64,000 bases of DNA. Source: Taxillus chinensis (Eukaryota > Streptophyta > Magnoliopsida > Santalales > Loranthaceae). The notes under the pieces are model-generated. The model saw nothing but the letters and a program-made list of their open reading frames with translations. It did no database searches and was not told where the DNA came from. The translations under genes were made by a program, and so were the position numbers. This document shows positions 25,868 to 38,387 of this stretch, piece by piece (within the stretch, counting starts at the first letter, position 1; the number at the start of each line of letters is the position of its first letter). The stretch lies in the NCBI GenBank assembly GCA_023512835.1, contig CM042090.1, positions 24,591,783 to 24,655,782 on the forward strand. The letters are read 5' to 3'.

Positions 25868-26040
25868 TTATCTATATTTTTTTTATAAGTGAATTTTATT
25901 AAAAAAAGTAGTTACACGGAGTGTAAAAAAAAGATAATACAAAAAGAACACAGGTAAGAGATTCGATTCAATCTAGCTCAAAAGGAACAAATAGAATTAA
26001 TATCAAAAAGAGAAGAGAAATGTAAATGTCCATATTAACA
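25868..26040 (-). mobile_element. LINE 3'-end fragment, minus strand
   Basis: Read on the minus strand, this ends TAATAAAATTCACTTATAAA plus an A-rich tail. The same terminal string closes the plus-strand LINE tail at 52660-52685, so both are 3' ends of one LINE family. The upstream limit is uncertain and no ORF survives. Confidence 0.5.
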
Positions 26041-26827
26041 ATTTCAAAAAATAAAGTTTAAGTTTATTAAGCGGCTTTTACAACCTTAAAAGAGACGAGT
26101 ATTTTATAATAAAGAATAGCATGCCAGACGGGTGACAAAGGGGATTCAATTTAATTATCTATCATGCAAGTGACAGAGTTCATATACATGAGAGTGGGTG
26201 ATTTCCTGTTTAAATTATCACAATAATAGTCTCTTCAACGTCTTATTTATTTTAAGGAAAAAGCTTTGTAGCCGTTGACCATTTTTAAAATCTTGTACAT
26301 CTTCAATTAATACAAAATTAAAAAAAAATAGTAAGAACAATTTTTTAGCAAGATGATCAAGGAGGCTGATTAACCCGGGATTTGATCTACTTGAGCACAG
26401 ATTAAGTCAACTCAATCCTCTGCCAACTTGTCCTTGTGTTATGGTAACATTGAATGACAATTTGATATTATTACTGTTTCAATTGCACAAAACTCTTTAG
26501 TTACAAAGTCTAGAACAAATGACTTGGTTTTTCAAGATGTAATCCTAGATTTTGGAAGCTTTTCCATGAATTTTATAGGTAAATATTCAGTGACTATTGT
26601 TTTGACTAAGTGCAAGTTCCTTTGTGGGTCCTAAACAATATTCACTTTAGGAGAACAATATCAATTTAGGAGTCGTGAAATTTTCAAGACAAGATATTGT
26701 AAGTATAATTTTCCAAGTGAAAACTTTTAAATCATCGACAATAAACTCATATTAGGCATGCATAAAATTTCCATTGAAGCGAATTATATTATAAAGATGA
26801 GAAGTAAAATATTTGTTTAGAAGTTAT

Positions 26828-27086
26828 GAGTATGTTTGATATTGTTTTTGGTTTTCTCTTTTCAAAAATTATATTTAAAAATTATTTTATGCCTAATTAG
26901 ATATATTATTTTTTATTTGGAGATTGTTTTCTGTCAAATTGAAAACTGTATTTTGATTTTCGCCGGATGGAGTGAGAGAGGAGGATGAAAAATGTTTTCT
27001 GGAAAATTAAAAATAGTAAAAATATATTTTTCTTTTTTATATTTAAAAATAAAAAACTATTTTTAAAAGTTATTACCAAACACACT
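26828..27086. mobile_element. Inverted-repeat element, copy A (short core)
   Basis: The left end GAGTATGTTTGATATTG mirrors the right end TTACCAAACACACTA. A short G+C-richer core (CGCCGGATGGAGTGAGAGAG) lies between A/T-rich arms. The left arm resembles the arms of the copies at 40932-41244 and 62401-63162, including TTGTTTTCTGTCAAA. Confidence 0.55.
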
Positions 27087-27304
27087 ATTTCATGGTGTTT
27101 AGTTGCGGGACTTAATTTTGCGTTTAAAAACCAAAATACATGGGTCTCACCCTAAAAAGGTGTTTGGGATACGGAATTCTAATGAGTATTTTAATTCAAG
27201 TTTGAAAATAGTATAACATTTTTAAAAATATTTTTTAATTATTTTCTTTTTAAATCGAATTCGATTTTTTTCTGTCCTTGTTGCATGGGTTTACTTTTAC
27301 TAAG
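27087..27304. other. Short spacer, nothing recognised
   Basis: A/T-rich sequence between two inverted-repeat elements, with no ORF or repeat of note. Confidence 0.4.
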
Positions 27305-27600
27305 TTTGACATTACTCTGAGATATTATTTTTGCTTATATTTTTACTTATTTAGTAAAAAATATAAGTAGTTTAGCCATTATTTTTCAAAGTTATTTTTT
27401 CAAACAACTTTAAAATATGTAAAATATCAATACTAACATTATTTCAAATTAAAAGAAAAAATAATACAAGTTTAAAATTTAAAATTTAAAAATATTATTT
27501 TCTTTTTGAACATCAATAATAATTTTATTTTAATTTACTAAACTCATATTACCTTTTTTAGAATATATAATACTTTTAAAATAATAATTTACTAAACATT
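27305..27600. mobile_element. AT-rich MITE-like repeat, copy 1
   Basis: Shares a long collinear, diverged stretch with 29599-29876, including an AACTTTAAAATATGTAAAATAT-type core and AAGTTTAAAATTTAAAA. Its right end, TTTACTAAACA, is the mirror of the TGTTTGGTAAA left end of copy 2. No coding content. Confidence 0.5.
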
Positions 27601-27682
27601 CATATGGTTATTTTTATAATAGTTTTTTTCAGCATAGCTAAAACAGTTTCTTTTAAAAGCATAATATTATATATTAAACTGA

Positions 27683-27686
<4 letters not shown>

Positions 27687-27724
<38 letters not shown>
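27687..27724. repeat. (AT)n microsatellite
   Basis: About 19 AT units, read directly. Confidence 0.9.
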
Positions 27725-27726
<2 letters not shown>

Positions 27727-27996
27727 CAATTTTGATGAGGCCTAGTTTAAAAAAAAATACATTTTTTTAAATATTCATTATCTCTTTTATCAAACATAAT
27801 TTTAGGTTTTTAACTTCAAATTTAATAAAATAAAAAAAATCATAAAATCAAAACATAAAAACATAAAAACGAAACATATATCAATCACTCCTCATTGTTT
27901 TCCATGTTTTTTTGAAACAAATGATTTATTAATGACATATTTGTAAATAAAAATTATAGTTTATCACATGTAACTCTTATATAGAGCCGGAAATTA

Positions 27997-28743
27997 CGAG
28001 CATGTTTGGTACCGCAATTTTTTTTGCGTTTTCTATATTTAAGTGTAGAAAACGTGAGAAACTTTGTTTGGCAAACGTTTTTTTTTTTTTTGGTTTTTGA
28101 AAACAAACCGTATCGAGTTAAGAAAAACGGAAACATCCGAAGCGTGTTTTCGTTGTTTTCGGGCGTTTCGCATCCCGAACTCCCTGCAATGACGTCCCCT
28201 CCCTCACGGTGACAGCTCCCCCACCCCCTGCGACAGCGACGGCTCCCCCCACCTCCCGGCCCACGGCGACGGCTCCCCTGCCCCTGCGCGATGCCGATCT
28301 CCCCCCACCTGGCGACATCAACGGCTCCCCTAGCGCAACCTCCCTCCCCCTGCGCGATCGCGACCTCCCTCCCCCTGCGCGATCGCAACCTCCCTCCCTC
28401 CCCGCGTGACCGCAACCTTCCCCCCCCTGCCAATCTCCTCTCCCGGCGCGACGCAAGATCGCACAACCCCTTCCCCCCGTGCGGCCTAGCGCGACTCCCT
28501 CCCCCCTGCGCGGCACTGCGCGACCCCCTCCCCTCTCGTGCGTCCCAGCGCTACTCCCTCCCCCCTTGCGCTGCGCTACCCCATCCCCTGCGGCGCAGCA
28601 CGACATGAAAATTGTAAAATGAAATACGTTTTACCTAAAACCAAACAAAAAACAGTTTTAAATTTTACAAAAAATAATTTCTAAATGCAGTTTCCAAATA
28701 AGTGTTTTCAAAATAGAAAACAAAAACAGGCACCAAACATGGC
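27997..28743. mobile_element. Inverted-repeat element with CpG-rich core, copy B
   Basis: The left end (CGAG)CATGTTTGGTACC pairs with the right end GGCACCAAACATG(GC). TTA trinucleotides flank both sides (27994-27996 and 28744-28746), compatible with a PIF/Harbinger-like target duplication. A/T-rich arms of about 130-200 bp enclose about 430 bp of extremely C- and CpG-rich sequence (28190-28605), with degenerate about 25-bp units such as CTCCCTCCCCCTGCGCGATC. Open frames across the core arise from composition and encode no recognisable domain. Confidence 0.65.
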
Positions 28744-28746
28744 TTA

Positions 28747-31685
28747 CAACAACAAATGGGCTATTCTAGTTGTGGATGATCATAGAGGAGAGTGATGGGC
28801 TGGCGCATGAGGGTGCTATGGCCATGGTGAAGATGGCTAAGTGAATGTCACAGGTCTCTTAACGGGGGCTGCATGACGATCAGGGCTGGCCCTGAGATTA
28901 AGCCCAAGAGGCGGTGGCTTAGGCACTAAGATGCCACCTACTTTCATCTGATCTCTTTTTTTGTAGTTTGCACATTGCACAAAACAAGCAAATAGTATTA
29001 GGATAAGATCAAGATACATGTTTGTCCGTATGTCATAATATTATTCGTTTTTGGGTTCGCCACATCTTGCTCTACCTTATTAATCCCCTTAACCTTCTCT
29101 GCTTTCTTCTATGTGTGACATAATTTCCCAACATTCTCCATTTGACACACATCGAACCGCATCATAAGATACACCTATAAAACTAAGATGTCCATCATAA
29201 TTAAAATTACACCAGTTTTGAATTTGTTGATAAGTTTTTAATTCTTAGTAAACGACTTAATACTTTATATTCGCATTGAAGAAAAACCTACTAAGTTTTG
29301 GTAAATAAAAAAGGAATTTCTAATTAAGACATAGTGAATGAAAAACATCCCTTTAATCAATACAAGACAAATGAGAATAAAAATGAATAGGGACACCGTA
29401 AACATAAACCACCAGAGAGGCCAACTCGCTACCACTAGAACTTGGAATAGTAGTAGCATAGGCCTCTCGCCTCCCCCTCCCCTATCAACTCCATTCGAAA
29501 GCCCAAAGCTTGAGGGACACAAGTCAATCATGGGGTAAAGTTAACTCGTCCCTCGTTCTCAAAGAACTAAACATGGGATGACCCCCTTAAGAGAAAAACT
29601 GTTTGGTAAATTAGAAAAAAAATACTTATAAAAAATTTATATTTTTATGATAAAAAACATAAAATTTTAGCAATTATTTTTTAAAGTTGCTTTACTAGGA
29701 AGCAACTTTAAAATTTGTAAAATATTAATATTAACCGTATTTATAAATTAAAAGAAAATAAAATATAAGTTTAAAATTTAAAAAGTAAGAATATTTTATT
29801 TTTTAAAAATAAAAAATACTTATTATTTACTTTTTTAATTTATTTTACTTTTAAAAATCATAGTTTAGTAAACAATCATCCACTTATTTTTATTACTTTT
29901 TTTCCATCATAGTTAAAAATATTTTTTAGAAATATAATACTAATGGACCTATATAGGCTTGGGAGAGATTTTTCAAAATAATGCTCATAGGCTGAGGGGC
30001 GACTTTACACTTTAATTAGGACGTGCAGCTGCACATCCTAAGTTTTTTTAAAAAATATAAAAATGGTATAGTCAGATTGGAAAGAAAATACCTTCACCAA
30101 TGATTGAGGAAAATGACATTAAGTAAAGTTTTTCCAATGAGTTTAATTATTTGTCAATTGTCCTAAAATATCATCTTTTTTGTTGTGCATAAAAACAAAT
30201 ATTTTTAGATAAGTTTTTAAAATAGATCGCAAAAACTATCATTGTAATATTTTTTAAATTTTGTATTCCTCATTTGTGATATTTTTGGAGCCTATTATTT
30301 TATGCCTTAAAATTCAACTAACTATTATTTATAAAAACTCATTATTAAGCTAAATTATAGCTAAAGTCTCTTGAGCCACTATAAATATTCTAATGCCCTC
30401 GTACCTGCAGTAATGAGCTTGTGCTCCTGCACCACCATGAAAATGACAAGGGATCAATTCTTTATTTGTAATATTTTTGGAGCCCCAAATGTTTTAGCTC
30501 TGGGTTTGTATGCATTTATTTACCATAAAAAAATTAGATCGACACTCTTATATTCATTTATATCATCTTATAAATTGGTTCAAAACTTTGATTACTAAAT
30601 TAAAATATAGTATGTTTTGTTTTATTTTCCACTAAATGTTAGTTAATAAGATTGATAATGAATGTATCATGCCCTCATACCCCGCAGCAATGAAAAATGA
30701 AAGACAACAATTAGTGTGATCAACTTTAAAGACAACATTAAGTTGAATCAAAACTTTCACAATTACTTACAAATGTAAAATGAGTTAAGCAAAATAAATA
30801 TTCAAACAAAAAAATTTTTAATAGCCATACAAAAGTTACTTACGAATATAATTATTTTAATAATGACCAAACTAATGAATATTATGATGAAGTATTAAAG
30901 AAGTAAATCCTCAAACTAACTTTCAACACACACAAATAAAATAAGAAGCGAGATTTTTTTTATAAAGAAAACAATAAAGAAAGGAGAGAAAGCTTTATTC
31001 AGCAGCCCAATTCCAGTGCCACTGCAACTCCAATAGGCAGCAATGCGCACACTGCCATCTCCTCCGGCGGTCAGCCCCCCTTCCCCGGCCACCCACTCCA
31101 ACCCCTACAACACAGCCCACCACTGCGGTCATCCGCAACCACAAATCTCCGCCGCCGTTGTGTGAAGTTTCGCTGGACACAAAAGGAGCAACTAACCCAG
31201 ACATGTACGGAGAGACCATTGTGGAGCACCGGAAATGACTGATGACTTAAGTTGGCTTTGGTTGAACTCATACCCTAAATCAAAAATCGTCCCTACGACA
31301 ATTCGTGACCGATTCATTCAATCGAATTTCGACGGCTCTGTGAGATTTGAGCACGGATTGAGACCCTAAACACCAACAATCCATGACGGTGGCGCGCAAA
31401 AGTAAAAAAAAAAAAAAAAAAGTGGCTAAGGAAAAATAAAAAGAGGCGTGCTATTCATTTGGGTGTTACATTTTTATACAAAAGCAAAAAAAAAAAAAAA
31501 AAAACATATGACAAAGGATTCGAATTCTAAGTGGAATAATTATTGTCGATTTCGAAAGGCATCATCTTTTTTCTCATCCCCAAACTCTGTCTCAAACAGA
31601 GCAAAAATCCAAACAGGAAGGAGGGAGATTGATGGGGAAAAACTTTACAAACTTATCTCTACTTGGCTTCAAAAAATCAAGCCTC
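28747..31685. other. Intergenic region with repeats, no gene supported
   Basis: Holds a CAGGGCTGGCCCTGAG motif at 28880-28895 that resembles a hAT-type terminus without a visible partner, and the MITE copy at 29599-29876. Related sequence recurs: TTTTTGGAGCC at 30280 and 30472, and ATGCCCTCGTACC/ATGCCCTCATACC at 30391 and 30669. Two long A runs lie near 31403-31421 and 31486-31504. A G+C-rich patch at 31040-31230 has short overlapping frames I cannot assign. Confidence 0.45.
29599..29876. mobile_element. AT-rich MITE-like repeat, copy 2
   Basis: Ends TGTTTGGTAAATTA and TAGTTTAGTAAACA form imperfect inverted repeats. An internal hairpin (TAAAGTTGCT/AGCAACTTTA, 29682-29710) sits in the left half. 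The body matches 27305-27600 at many positions. Confidence 0.55.
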
Positions 31686-32180
31686 CTACCAACACTGATC
31701 CGTTTCCCATCTCCGGGTCGAGAAAAACCCGGACCATCGGTCGCCGCCACCGCGGGAGGAGGACGAAACACGGGAAGGACGCCGCCCTCGCGCGCAGCCG
31801 CAGCCAAGCGACAGATCGTAGAGGGATCTGGAGGCGGGGTCCGAGAGGGTGGCGTAGGCGTTGTGGATCTCCATGAAATCGCGTCCGTCGGATTCGGCGG
31901 CGTCCGGGTGGTACATCTTGGCCAGGGCCCGGTACGCCGCCTTGATCTCGATCGGCGACGCGTCCCGCCTCACGCGGAGGACGTGGTAGAGGCTGGCGGG
32001 CACGCGGGAGCGTTCGACGGCGCAGGCGGCGTCGGGGAAGGACTGCACGGCGGCACGGCAGGCCGCCGCCGGGGTTCCGATTCTAGGCCCGGCGGATCCG
32101 GCGCGGAAGGAGCGGCTGCAGGGATGCGGGAAAGCGGAGGAGGAGGAGGAGGCGGCGAGGGCTGACGCTCCGGCGAACAT
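31686..32180 (-). CDS. DJC66: Small chloroplast-type DnaJ (J-domain) protein, WETDQCW tail
   Basis: Intronless 164-aa J-domain co-chaperone that would stimulate an Hsp70; relatives such as Arabidopsis J11 are plastid proteins. The N-terminus (residues 1-60) is Ser/Ala/Arg-rich and poor in acidic residues, as in a transit peptide. The J domain spans about 63-125: SLYHVLRV, IEIKAAYRALAKMYHPD with HPD at 91-93, FMEIHNAYATLSDP and YD. It ends RRWETDQCW, the hallmark tail of this small plant subfamily. The length matches J11 (about 160 aa). The gene is much richer in G+C than its flanks. Its place between VCS and CAX2 points to the At3g13310 (DJC66) orthologue; the symbol rests on that synteny. 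The start is the first ATG, at 32180. Confidence 0.9.
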   Translation of the reverse strand: MFAGASALAASSSSSAFPHPCSRSFRAGSAGPRIGTPAAACRAAVQSFPDAACAVERSRVPASLYHVLRVRRDASPIEIKAAYRALAKMYHPDAAESDGRDFMEIHNAYATLSDPASRSLYDLSLGCGCARGRRPSRVSSSSRGGGDRWSGFFSTRRWETDQCW

Positions 32181-32560
32181 CGAGGATTGAGAAGTCAGAG
32201 AATGAGAAAAAGAAAAGAGAGGCGATTGAGGGAGGAAGGGCAGGTACGCTGGGGTGTCTTTATACGATGACTATGGATGCGAATGAAGACCGACACAGCC
32301 CATTTACAGGTGTCAATTATAATATGGCTGATGGCTGGGTGCTGGGGGTGATTTATTTAAAAAAATTATTATTATTATTATATAGGCTTTTTTATTATTA
32401 TTTAAAAAATCAACAAATAGACACAGAAACTGGGGGAGAGGAGACTGGGGACTGGAGAGGAGAGGACCAGTTTCTGTGGGTGTGGCTTTTCAGTATTGTG
32501 TATAATAATAATGATAATCCATGTGATTAACAAGAGAGAAACAAATAAAGAAATTTATAA
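32181..32560 (-). promoter_or_regulatory. Upstream region of the DnaJ gene
   Basis: Minus-strand upstream DNA. A TATA-like ATAAAG (TTTATAC on plus, near 32260) lies about 80 bp before the ATG. A (TTA)n tract follows at about 32365-32400. Confidence 0.35.
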
Positions 32561-33078
32561 TGCAGTTGATAAGTAAAAAAAATATGAGGTAGGCGTTATA
32601 TATATAATTTGTGTAGATTATGACTAGGCAACCAAGGTCGTCCAAGTCACATCACTGCCATCGTCTGACTAATCTCCTACCTTTTCTTTTGTGTAAAACA
32701 TGAACGACAATTATGTGTGTGCGCGTTGCTTTACTCTGAAATGAAAGACATCGGAAACAATATATTGAACATGCCGTTTTGTTTGGGCCAAATGCGCTGT
32801 TGTTAGTTAGTTTCCATTGAAACCTTTATATATAGATATATATATATATATATATGTTAAAAATATGCATCGTACATTCTTATATATATTGTTAATAATA
32901 CTAAGAAGCACTCGTTATTTTGGTTGTTTATATATATAAATAAATAATATATTGGATACCGAATTCGCGCGTCGGTTGGGAACGTGTGGGAGGGTGAAGG
33001 AAGGGGCCGGTGGCAGCTCTGCTCTGGTGGAGTTGGCTGGTGATGACGACGAGGCCATTGGCGCCCTTCCATCCAAAG

Positions 33079-33363
33079 CTTCTAGAAGAACATCGGATCA
33101 GCCCCTGGTTTTAGTAGGTGAACTGAACCAGAACCGCTCTGCTCTCTCTCTACTGGAGTTGCTGGACCACTCTGCTCTCGACCACTTTACATTTTCATTT
33201 TCAATTTTTTTTTTATGTAGGATATTTCTGAAATCGTACGTGAACTCAGCTGTCCAAATTAAATTAAATGTTCGCAGAATAAATTTTTTTCTTTCAGGTC
33301 ATTAATTAAATCAGCTGTCCAAATTAAATGTTGTCGAAATAAAAACTTAATGTATCATTATCC

Positions 33364-33396
<33 letters not shown>

Positions 33397-34303
33397 GGGA
33401 CATTATAAATTTTTTTTAGCTGCATAATAATTTGGAATTACAGGTAAAAGTACAATCTGGTCAATAAAATTAAAGATTTTCTTTGAGGTCATTAATTAAA
33501 TCAGCTGTCCAAATTTTACATACTAAGCTGAACCGTTTTGAATGTCAAAACAAACTATCCTTCAAAAATTACCAACCAAACACAGGATAAAACTGTGTTT
33601 CTTCCAACAAATTTGTATTGTTACGGAAACAATAAATTTATCACCCCCCCCCGTGCGAGCATCTGCGCTCGTCTTGCTGTTGAATGGAATCGAACCGATT
33701 CCCCAAAAAGACAGCGCAGCGGTGCCAGACCCTCGTGGGGACCGACCAAAAGAAAAGCTTCCAGAAGCCCAGCACTGCACTGCAGACTCGGCTACGCCAC
33801 GCCACGCCACGCCATTTTCCTTTCTCCTTTTTCTTTTCCTTTTGTTTTGGGTTTTTTGTTTCCCTTTAACGACAAACTCCGTTTATTGTGCGCGCCCGCT
33901 GTCTTGAGTCTTGACTCATCGACCGACCGTTGGCGCCCGGCACCATAATAATATATGGCACAGAGAAGAAGAGAGAGACAGTCAGACGCGTTTAACGAAC
34001 GCTCCACGCCGACCGAGTCCACCCGCCCACCCCCCAAAATCCAACGGCGTTGGAACATAGAAAAGTTGATTTGCCACCCGACAGCATCACCGTCTGCCTA
34101 GGAGTAGGAGTAGGAGTAGGAGTAGCACACAATCATCACACCTATCATCCATGATATGGAGGTCATTCCATCGTTGGTTGCGCCTCACTTTATTAATTTC
34201 CAAACTCGATTCCACCATTTTGGAAAATGGGAATCATATCCAAAAGGGCTTTTCCCGTCCCGTGAGGCGTGAGGCGTGAGGCCTTCAGCAGAGCTTCTAG
34301 AAG
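33079..34303. promoter_or_regulatory. Three heat-shock-element-like palindromes
   Basis: CTTCTAGAAG at 33079-33088, CTTCCAGAAG at 33758-33767 and CTTCTAGAAG at 34294-34303 all fit the minimal nTTCnnGAAn unit. The nearest is about 900 bp upstream of the DnaJ start. Each has only about two units, so function is uncertain. Confidence 0.25.
33297..33516. repeat. Direct repeat of a 29-bp motif around a (TG)n tract
   Basis: GGTCATTAATTAAATCAGCT followed by GTCCAAATT occurs at 33297-33325 and 33488-33516. A partial third copy (CTCAGCTGTCCAAATT) is at 33245-33260. Confidence 0.8.
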
Positions 34304-36969
34304 CCATTGTCGTCCGTCCGTCCATGTCACTCCACCCTTCCAAGTCTTTACGTAGAATTGTCTCGCGCGCCCATTGGCCATTATTCTGTATCATGATTAG
34401 TATATTATCTCGCATCCAATAAATAATAATATTATTATAAAATAAGTGTCAATATTCAAAGTTGTCCTGCACCCCAATAATGAAAGAATGTTGATTACCA
34501 TAAAAAAAGACCACATCACATGTATGATGATAGCAAATCCTATTCCTATCCTTGCCGCCGGTTACCTACATTACTCCTACATACATGTATGATACAATAT
34601 GAATTATGAGCCACCAACGCAGGATATAATTATAATCAGAGTCTTAGACAAAGTATTCTTAGTCAAACAAAAAAATTTTAATTGCTGTTTTTTATTTTTG
34701 CCTTTTGTGATAATTTTTATTCTGTTGTATCTCGTTTCAATTGAATCCAACACACGCCTTCATGATTTCTTATTTTCATTATTCTTATTCAAAAACAATT
34801 TTTCCTTGGGGATACATCACCTTTTCCAATACTATATCCCAATGATCACCTTCTCTCACCTCTCTATAATTCACTCCCATTCTCTCATTACACTCGTCAT
34901 GATTGTATTTACTATATGTTTTCCCTGATAATTCCTTGATATCTCTTTGACTCTTTCTTCTTTACCATATGTTTTCCATCATCATGATTGCATTTATCTA
35001 CTTTCATTTTTATAACATTCTAAAATTTCATGAAAGTTTTTTTTATTATAATTATTATTTTATTTGTTGTAATAATTTATGAGTTATGTTTTATCACGAT
35101 GTCGCGTAATGTACTTATTTGCATTATAAAATAATAAAATAAATTGATATGGAACTCCAATGGTGTAATAATTGAGGAGCTATGGAACAACGATTGAATC
35201 TCAATTTGCCCATATGAAATACAAACTTACGAGAGTTCCTATGATAATTCTTATAAATGGGTCATAATAGATTGTTTTTTGATAGAGACAAAAGAATAAG
35301 AAAAGTTTTTTTAAAAAAGTTATGATGTGATTGCAGCAGCCGACTATAATTGCAGGTTAAAAGTTTTTTTTCAAAGGATAATTGAGCAGCCGCAATGGCT
35401 AACTACAACTTCAGCCTCCACTAGGGTTGTAGCCGCGCTCACAACCCTATACCATCAACTGAATGACCGACCACAACCTCTAGATCTTCCTTTTGTATTG
35501 TCTTCAACATCATGCTTCTACAATTCAAATCAGGGTTTGAATTACCTACAATTTCAAAGTATTTCAACATCAATGGATTGCTCTTGGTTTGAATTGAATT
35601 TTTGCATCGTTAATTAAAATCAATTTGACTTTGTGTCCAAAATAAATGTATCCCCAATCTTTTTCACACATCAAATCAGACATAATTTGTCTTTGCAAGA
35701 TTAACTTAAGTTGGATTAACACATTAACATAATTAGTAGAGAAACCAAATTAGATCAAACTTAATCCAAATGTATTTATCGGAGAATCTTTTAACCCCAT
35801 TCCTATGACACTTCTACAATTTTCTATTTCCAACACATTTCTAATTACACAATTTGGAAAGGTTTGGAAAGAATTGGATGAGCTTTAAGACATTGTTATA
35901 TGTAACTTTTTCATACAATAATGGATAGGATATATTAGATATGAAAACATATGTAAATTATAAAGAGAGAAAAAAGAAATAAGAACTTATTATGATTCAA
36001 CTAATATCCATTAATATATATATTTTGAGGTTCAGCACAAAGCAATGGCAGCCTTACGAATCATATTCATTTATTATAGTCAAGAGAGGATAGTTTGTGT
36101 AGAAGTTTAAAAGGGACAAGATCAAAGTCTTAAATATTGGCGTGTTGGCCAAGCAAACACCTGGACCCTCTTTTGACTTCCAAGACCCATTTGCTAGCAA
36201 GACCACATAGGTTGCTATACATTCCAAACATCAGGCCACACCAGACCATTTTCCCTCTCCCGCGACGCCAAGACAAACCCGGTACCTTGTAGTAGGCCAC
36301 GCTCCTTCTGACTCATGTCCGAGTCCGAGTATTCCACCTTCAGCCACCTCTTGCCAAGCCTCAACAGACCACTCGCACCACATACGAATACAAAGGGGAA
36401 TTATTAGCCTCAGAGAAAGATGAGACATCAAGCCAAAGAAGAAGATAAAGACTAAGCCACCACTGCATTTTTCATGAGGCAATCATACTTAAGGCAGTAG
36501 GAAATTGCAAACACTACCGAGCATAATTTTTGTCATTAGAGTAAAGGATTTTGTTGTGCAAAAGGAAAATTTAGGTTAGGTTCAAATGAAGCACCAAATG
36601 AGCTTAAAGGTTTATTTGATTAAGATGTGACAGAATCCCAACAATTCCTCAAAAATATACAAACATATTACAACGTTTTCGCATTTACATAGTTAGGAGT
36701 GAACTACAACCAAGCCTTATGTCAAAACAACAGAGGACTATACTGATTTCGTGTGCGGGGGCAAGTGCGGCCACAAAAAAAATCCAAAGTAACTACAATT
36801 GTACTTTTATGACACAAAATGAGGCGGAAAATATAAGAAATATATTAACGAGACAAGTTGAATCCATAAATACTAAAGCAGATTATCAGATTGTTTAATA
36901 AAAACCCTTGTCCAACTTTTTTTAGAAGTTCAATGATATATCAATTCTAGAAAATATAGAATTAAACAT

Positions 36970-37962
36970 TATGACCGATGATGCGTTAAATTACAGAGTA
37001 TACAAATGCCCCTTCATCGTCACAAGTAGCAACCATATGGATAGATGATGGCTTAAATAGACAGAGTATGAATCGTGATATAGTCGTATAATGCCACTAA
37101 GGAGCCAACCATAGGGTTCGATATTATTATGGATGCTATGACCCACTTCAATATTCCATATTATTTCCATATAGTGAAATAGGTCGGCACTGAACAATAT
37201 CGAAAGACAAATGTTCAACACCCAACACTTCAAGCAAAGTATCAAGGCTCAAAGACCCTTATAGAGCTACCACAACCAATGAATTATGAGAAAAAGATTA
37301 TGGATGCATTCACATTAGTGCAACAATTTTGAAAACTAAATATTTTCCTCACAATGACATGTATTCCAAATTGGCTTGAAATCTAATAGCATACCCCATA
37401 TACAAAAGACACGATGAATGCAGGGAACAGAGTAAAATCAGAGAGAAAGAACTTCAAAAGTGATAAGTGGCGCCTCATAATCCATATCTTATTGCAACGT
37501 ATGATTATCACATCAATGTTGAAATTTGTTGCACCATTAAATCTAGACGCAATGTGGGGAAATTATGGATTCCATCTAAATGATATAAGGCCTCTTATTT
37601 ATTCCCTTCAACTGCTATCTAAGGAATAAACAAATGATTATTCAACATGAACAAAACATATTTGGAGGCAAGTGCATTTCTGTATCAATAATTCCTAAAA
37701 CATTAATACGTGCAAGAAAATTAGAGCAAAAGAAAACAATGATAAATGATTGGAAAATTTATTACACAAGAGGAAAAAAATTTAGGATAATGATGATGAT
37801 GAAGCCCTGATGTCTTAACAAGCAAGCAATATAAGCATTCGATGATCGTATGCTACGAGACATCAACATCAATGATGATCCCTTCGGGGGGAAAATAGTT
37901 GTACTTGGAGGTGACTTCTGGCCAGTGTTACCTACTTATGTCTCAAAAGCAAAGCAACAATG
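36970..37962 (+). pseudogene. Helitron Rep/helicase relic
   Basis: In shifting plus frames I read ATIWIDDG, YYYGCYDPLQY...LFPYSE (about 37000-37190), DAFTLVQQF.KLNIFLTMTC.PNWLEI (about 37302-37385) and, at 37841-37960, DRMLRDI...DDPFGGKIVVLGGDFWPVLP. These match, in order, the Helitron-like N-terminal domain of RepHel proteins and the Pif1-type helicase (PFGGK...GGDF). Frameshifts, stops and a large deletion between the two domains make it a dead remnant. It stops abruptly where the LTR retrotransposon begins at 37963; no helicase continuation is seen after 40548. Confidence 0.75.
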
Positions 37963-38320
37963 TGATAAAGATTAATTGTCTTGTTTATCAAGTTACTAGT
38001 CTTTCCTTTTCTCTTATTTCCATATTTAATTCATAATTTATATTAATTAGGGTTAAATTAGTATTTTGCTTTAGTTTCCTTATTATAATAAGTTTTCAAT
38101 TCCTACTTACTAGCTTGCCTATAAATAGGCATTATCTATGACAATTTATGTATTCAGATTATTCAAATTATTGGCTATTGGCAATTATAAACTCTCATAT
38201 TAGAGGTTTATATTTATTTTCGGCTTTTTTAGTTAATTACTTGAATTTCTTGGGCTAGAGTTTGGATATTCGGTTATCCTTTTCTAGATTGTTGTAAGAT
38301 CCTAATTAAGGTCCTCAACA
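37963..38320 (+). repeat. 5' LTR of the Gag-protease element
   Basis: 358 bp, collinear with 40267-40548. TATAAATAGGC box at about 38120; ends CTCAACA just before the PBS-like sequence. Confidence 0.8.
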
Positions 38321-38387
38321 ATTTGGTGCTTTCATTTAGAGATCCTCATTAAGATTTCTTGATTTTATCTCGCGTTCTTCATCAGCA

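Larger units (their letters stand above)
32561..36960. other. Intergenic region, no gene supported
   Basis: Contains a (TG)n tract (33369-33397), the repeated 29-bp motif at 33297-33516, three HSE-like sites, CACGC repeats (33797-33812) and (AGGAGT)n (34100-34125). G+C-rich patches at 32960-33180 and 33640-34150 have short open frames without recognisable protein. 34600-36960 is A/T-rich and I identify nothing in it. Confidence 0.45.

Noticed and set aside
26500..26640. Weak resemblance to a Gypsy integrase segment (DVILDF...IVLTKCKF)
   Set aside because: Too short and diverged; no neighbouring motif supports it.
28118..28608. Overlapping long ORFs on both strands in a GC-rich block
   Set aside because: Stop-poor because of C+G composition; Gly/Arg- or Pro-rich low-complexity products inside an inverted-repeat element.
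28880..28895. hAT-like terminus CAGGGCTGGCCCTGAG
   Set aside because: No matching inverted end or target duplication was found nearby.
32952..33305. 117-codon plus ORF near G+C-rich patch
   Set aside because: No family features; second half is low-complexity Phe/Ser.
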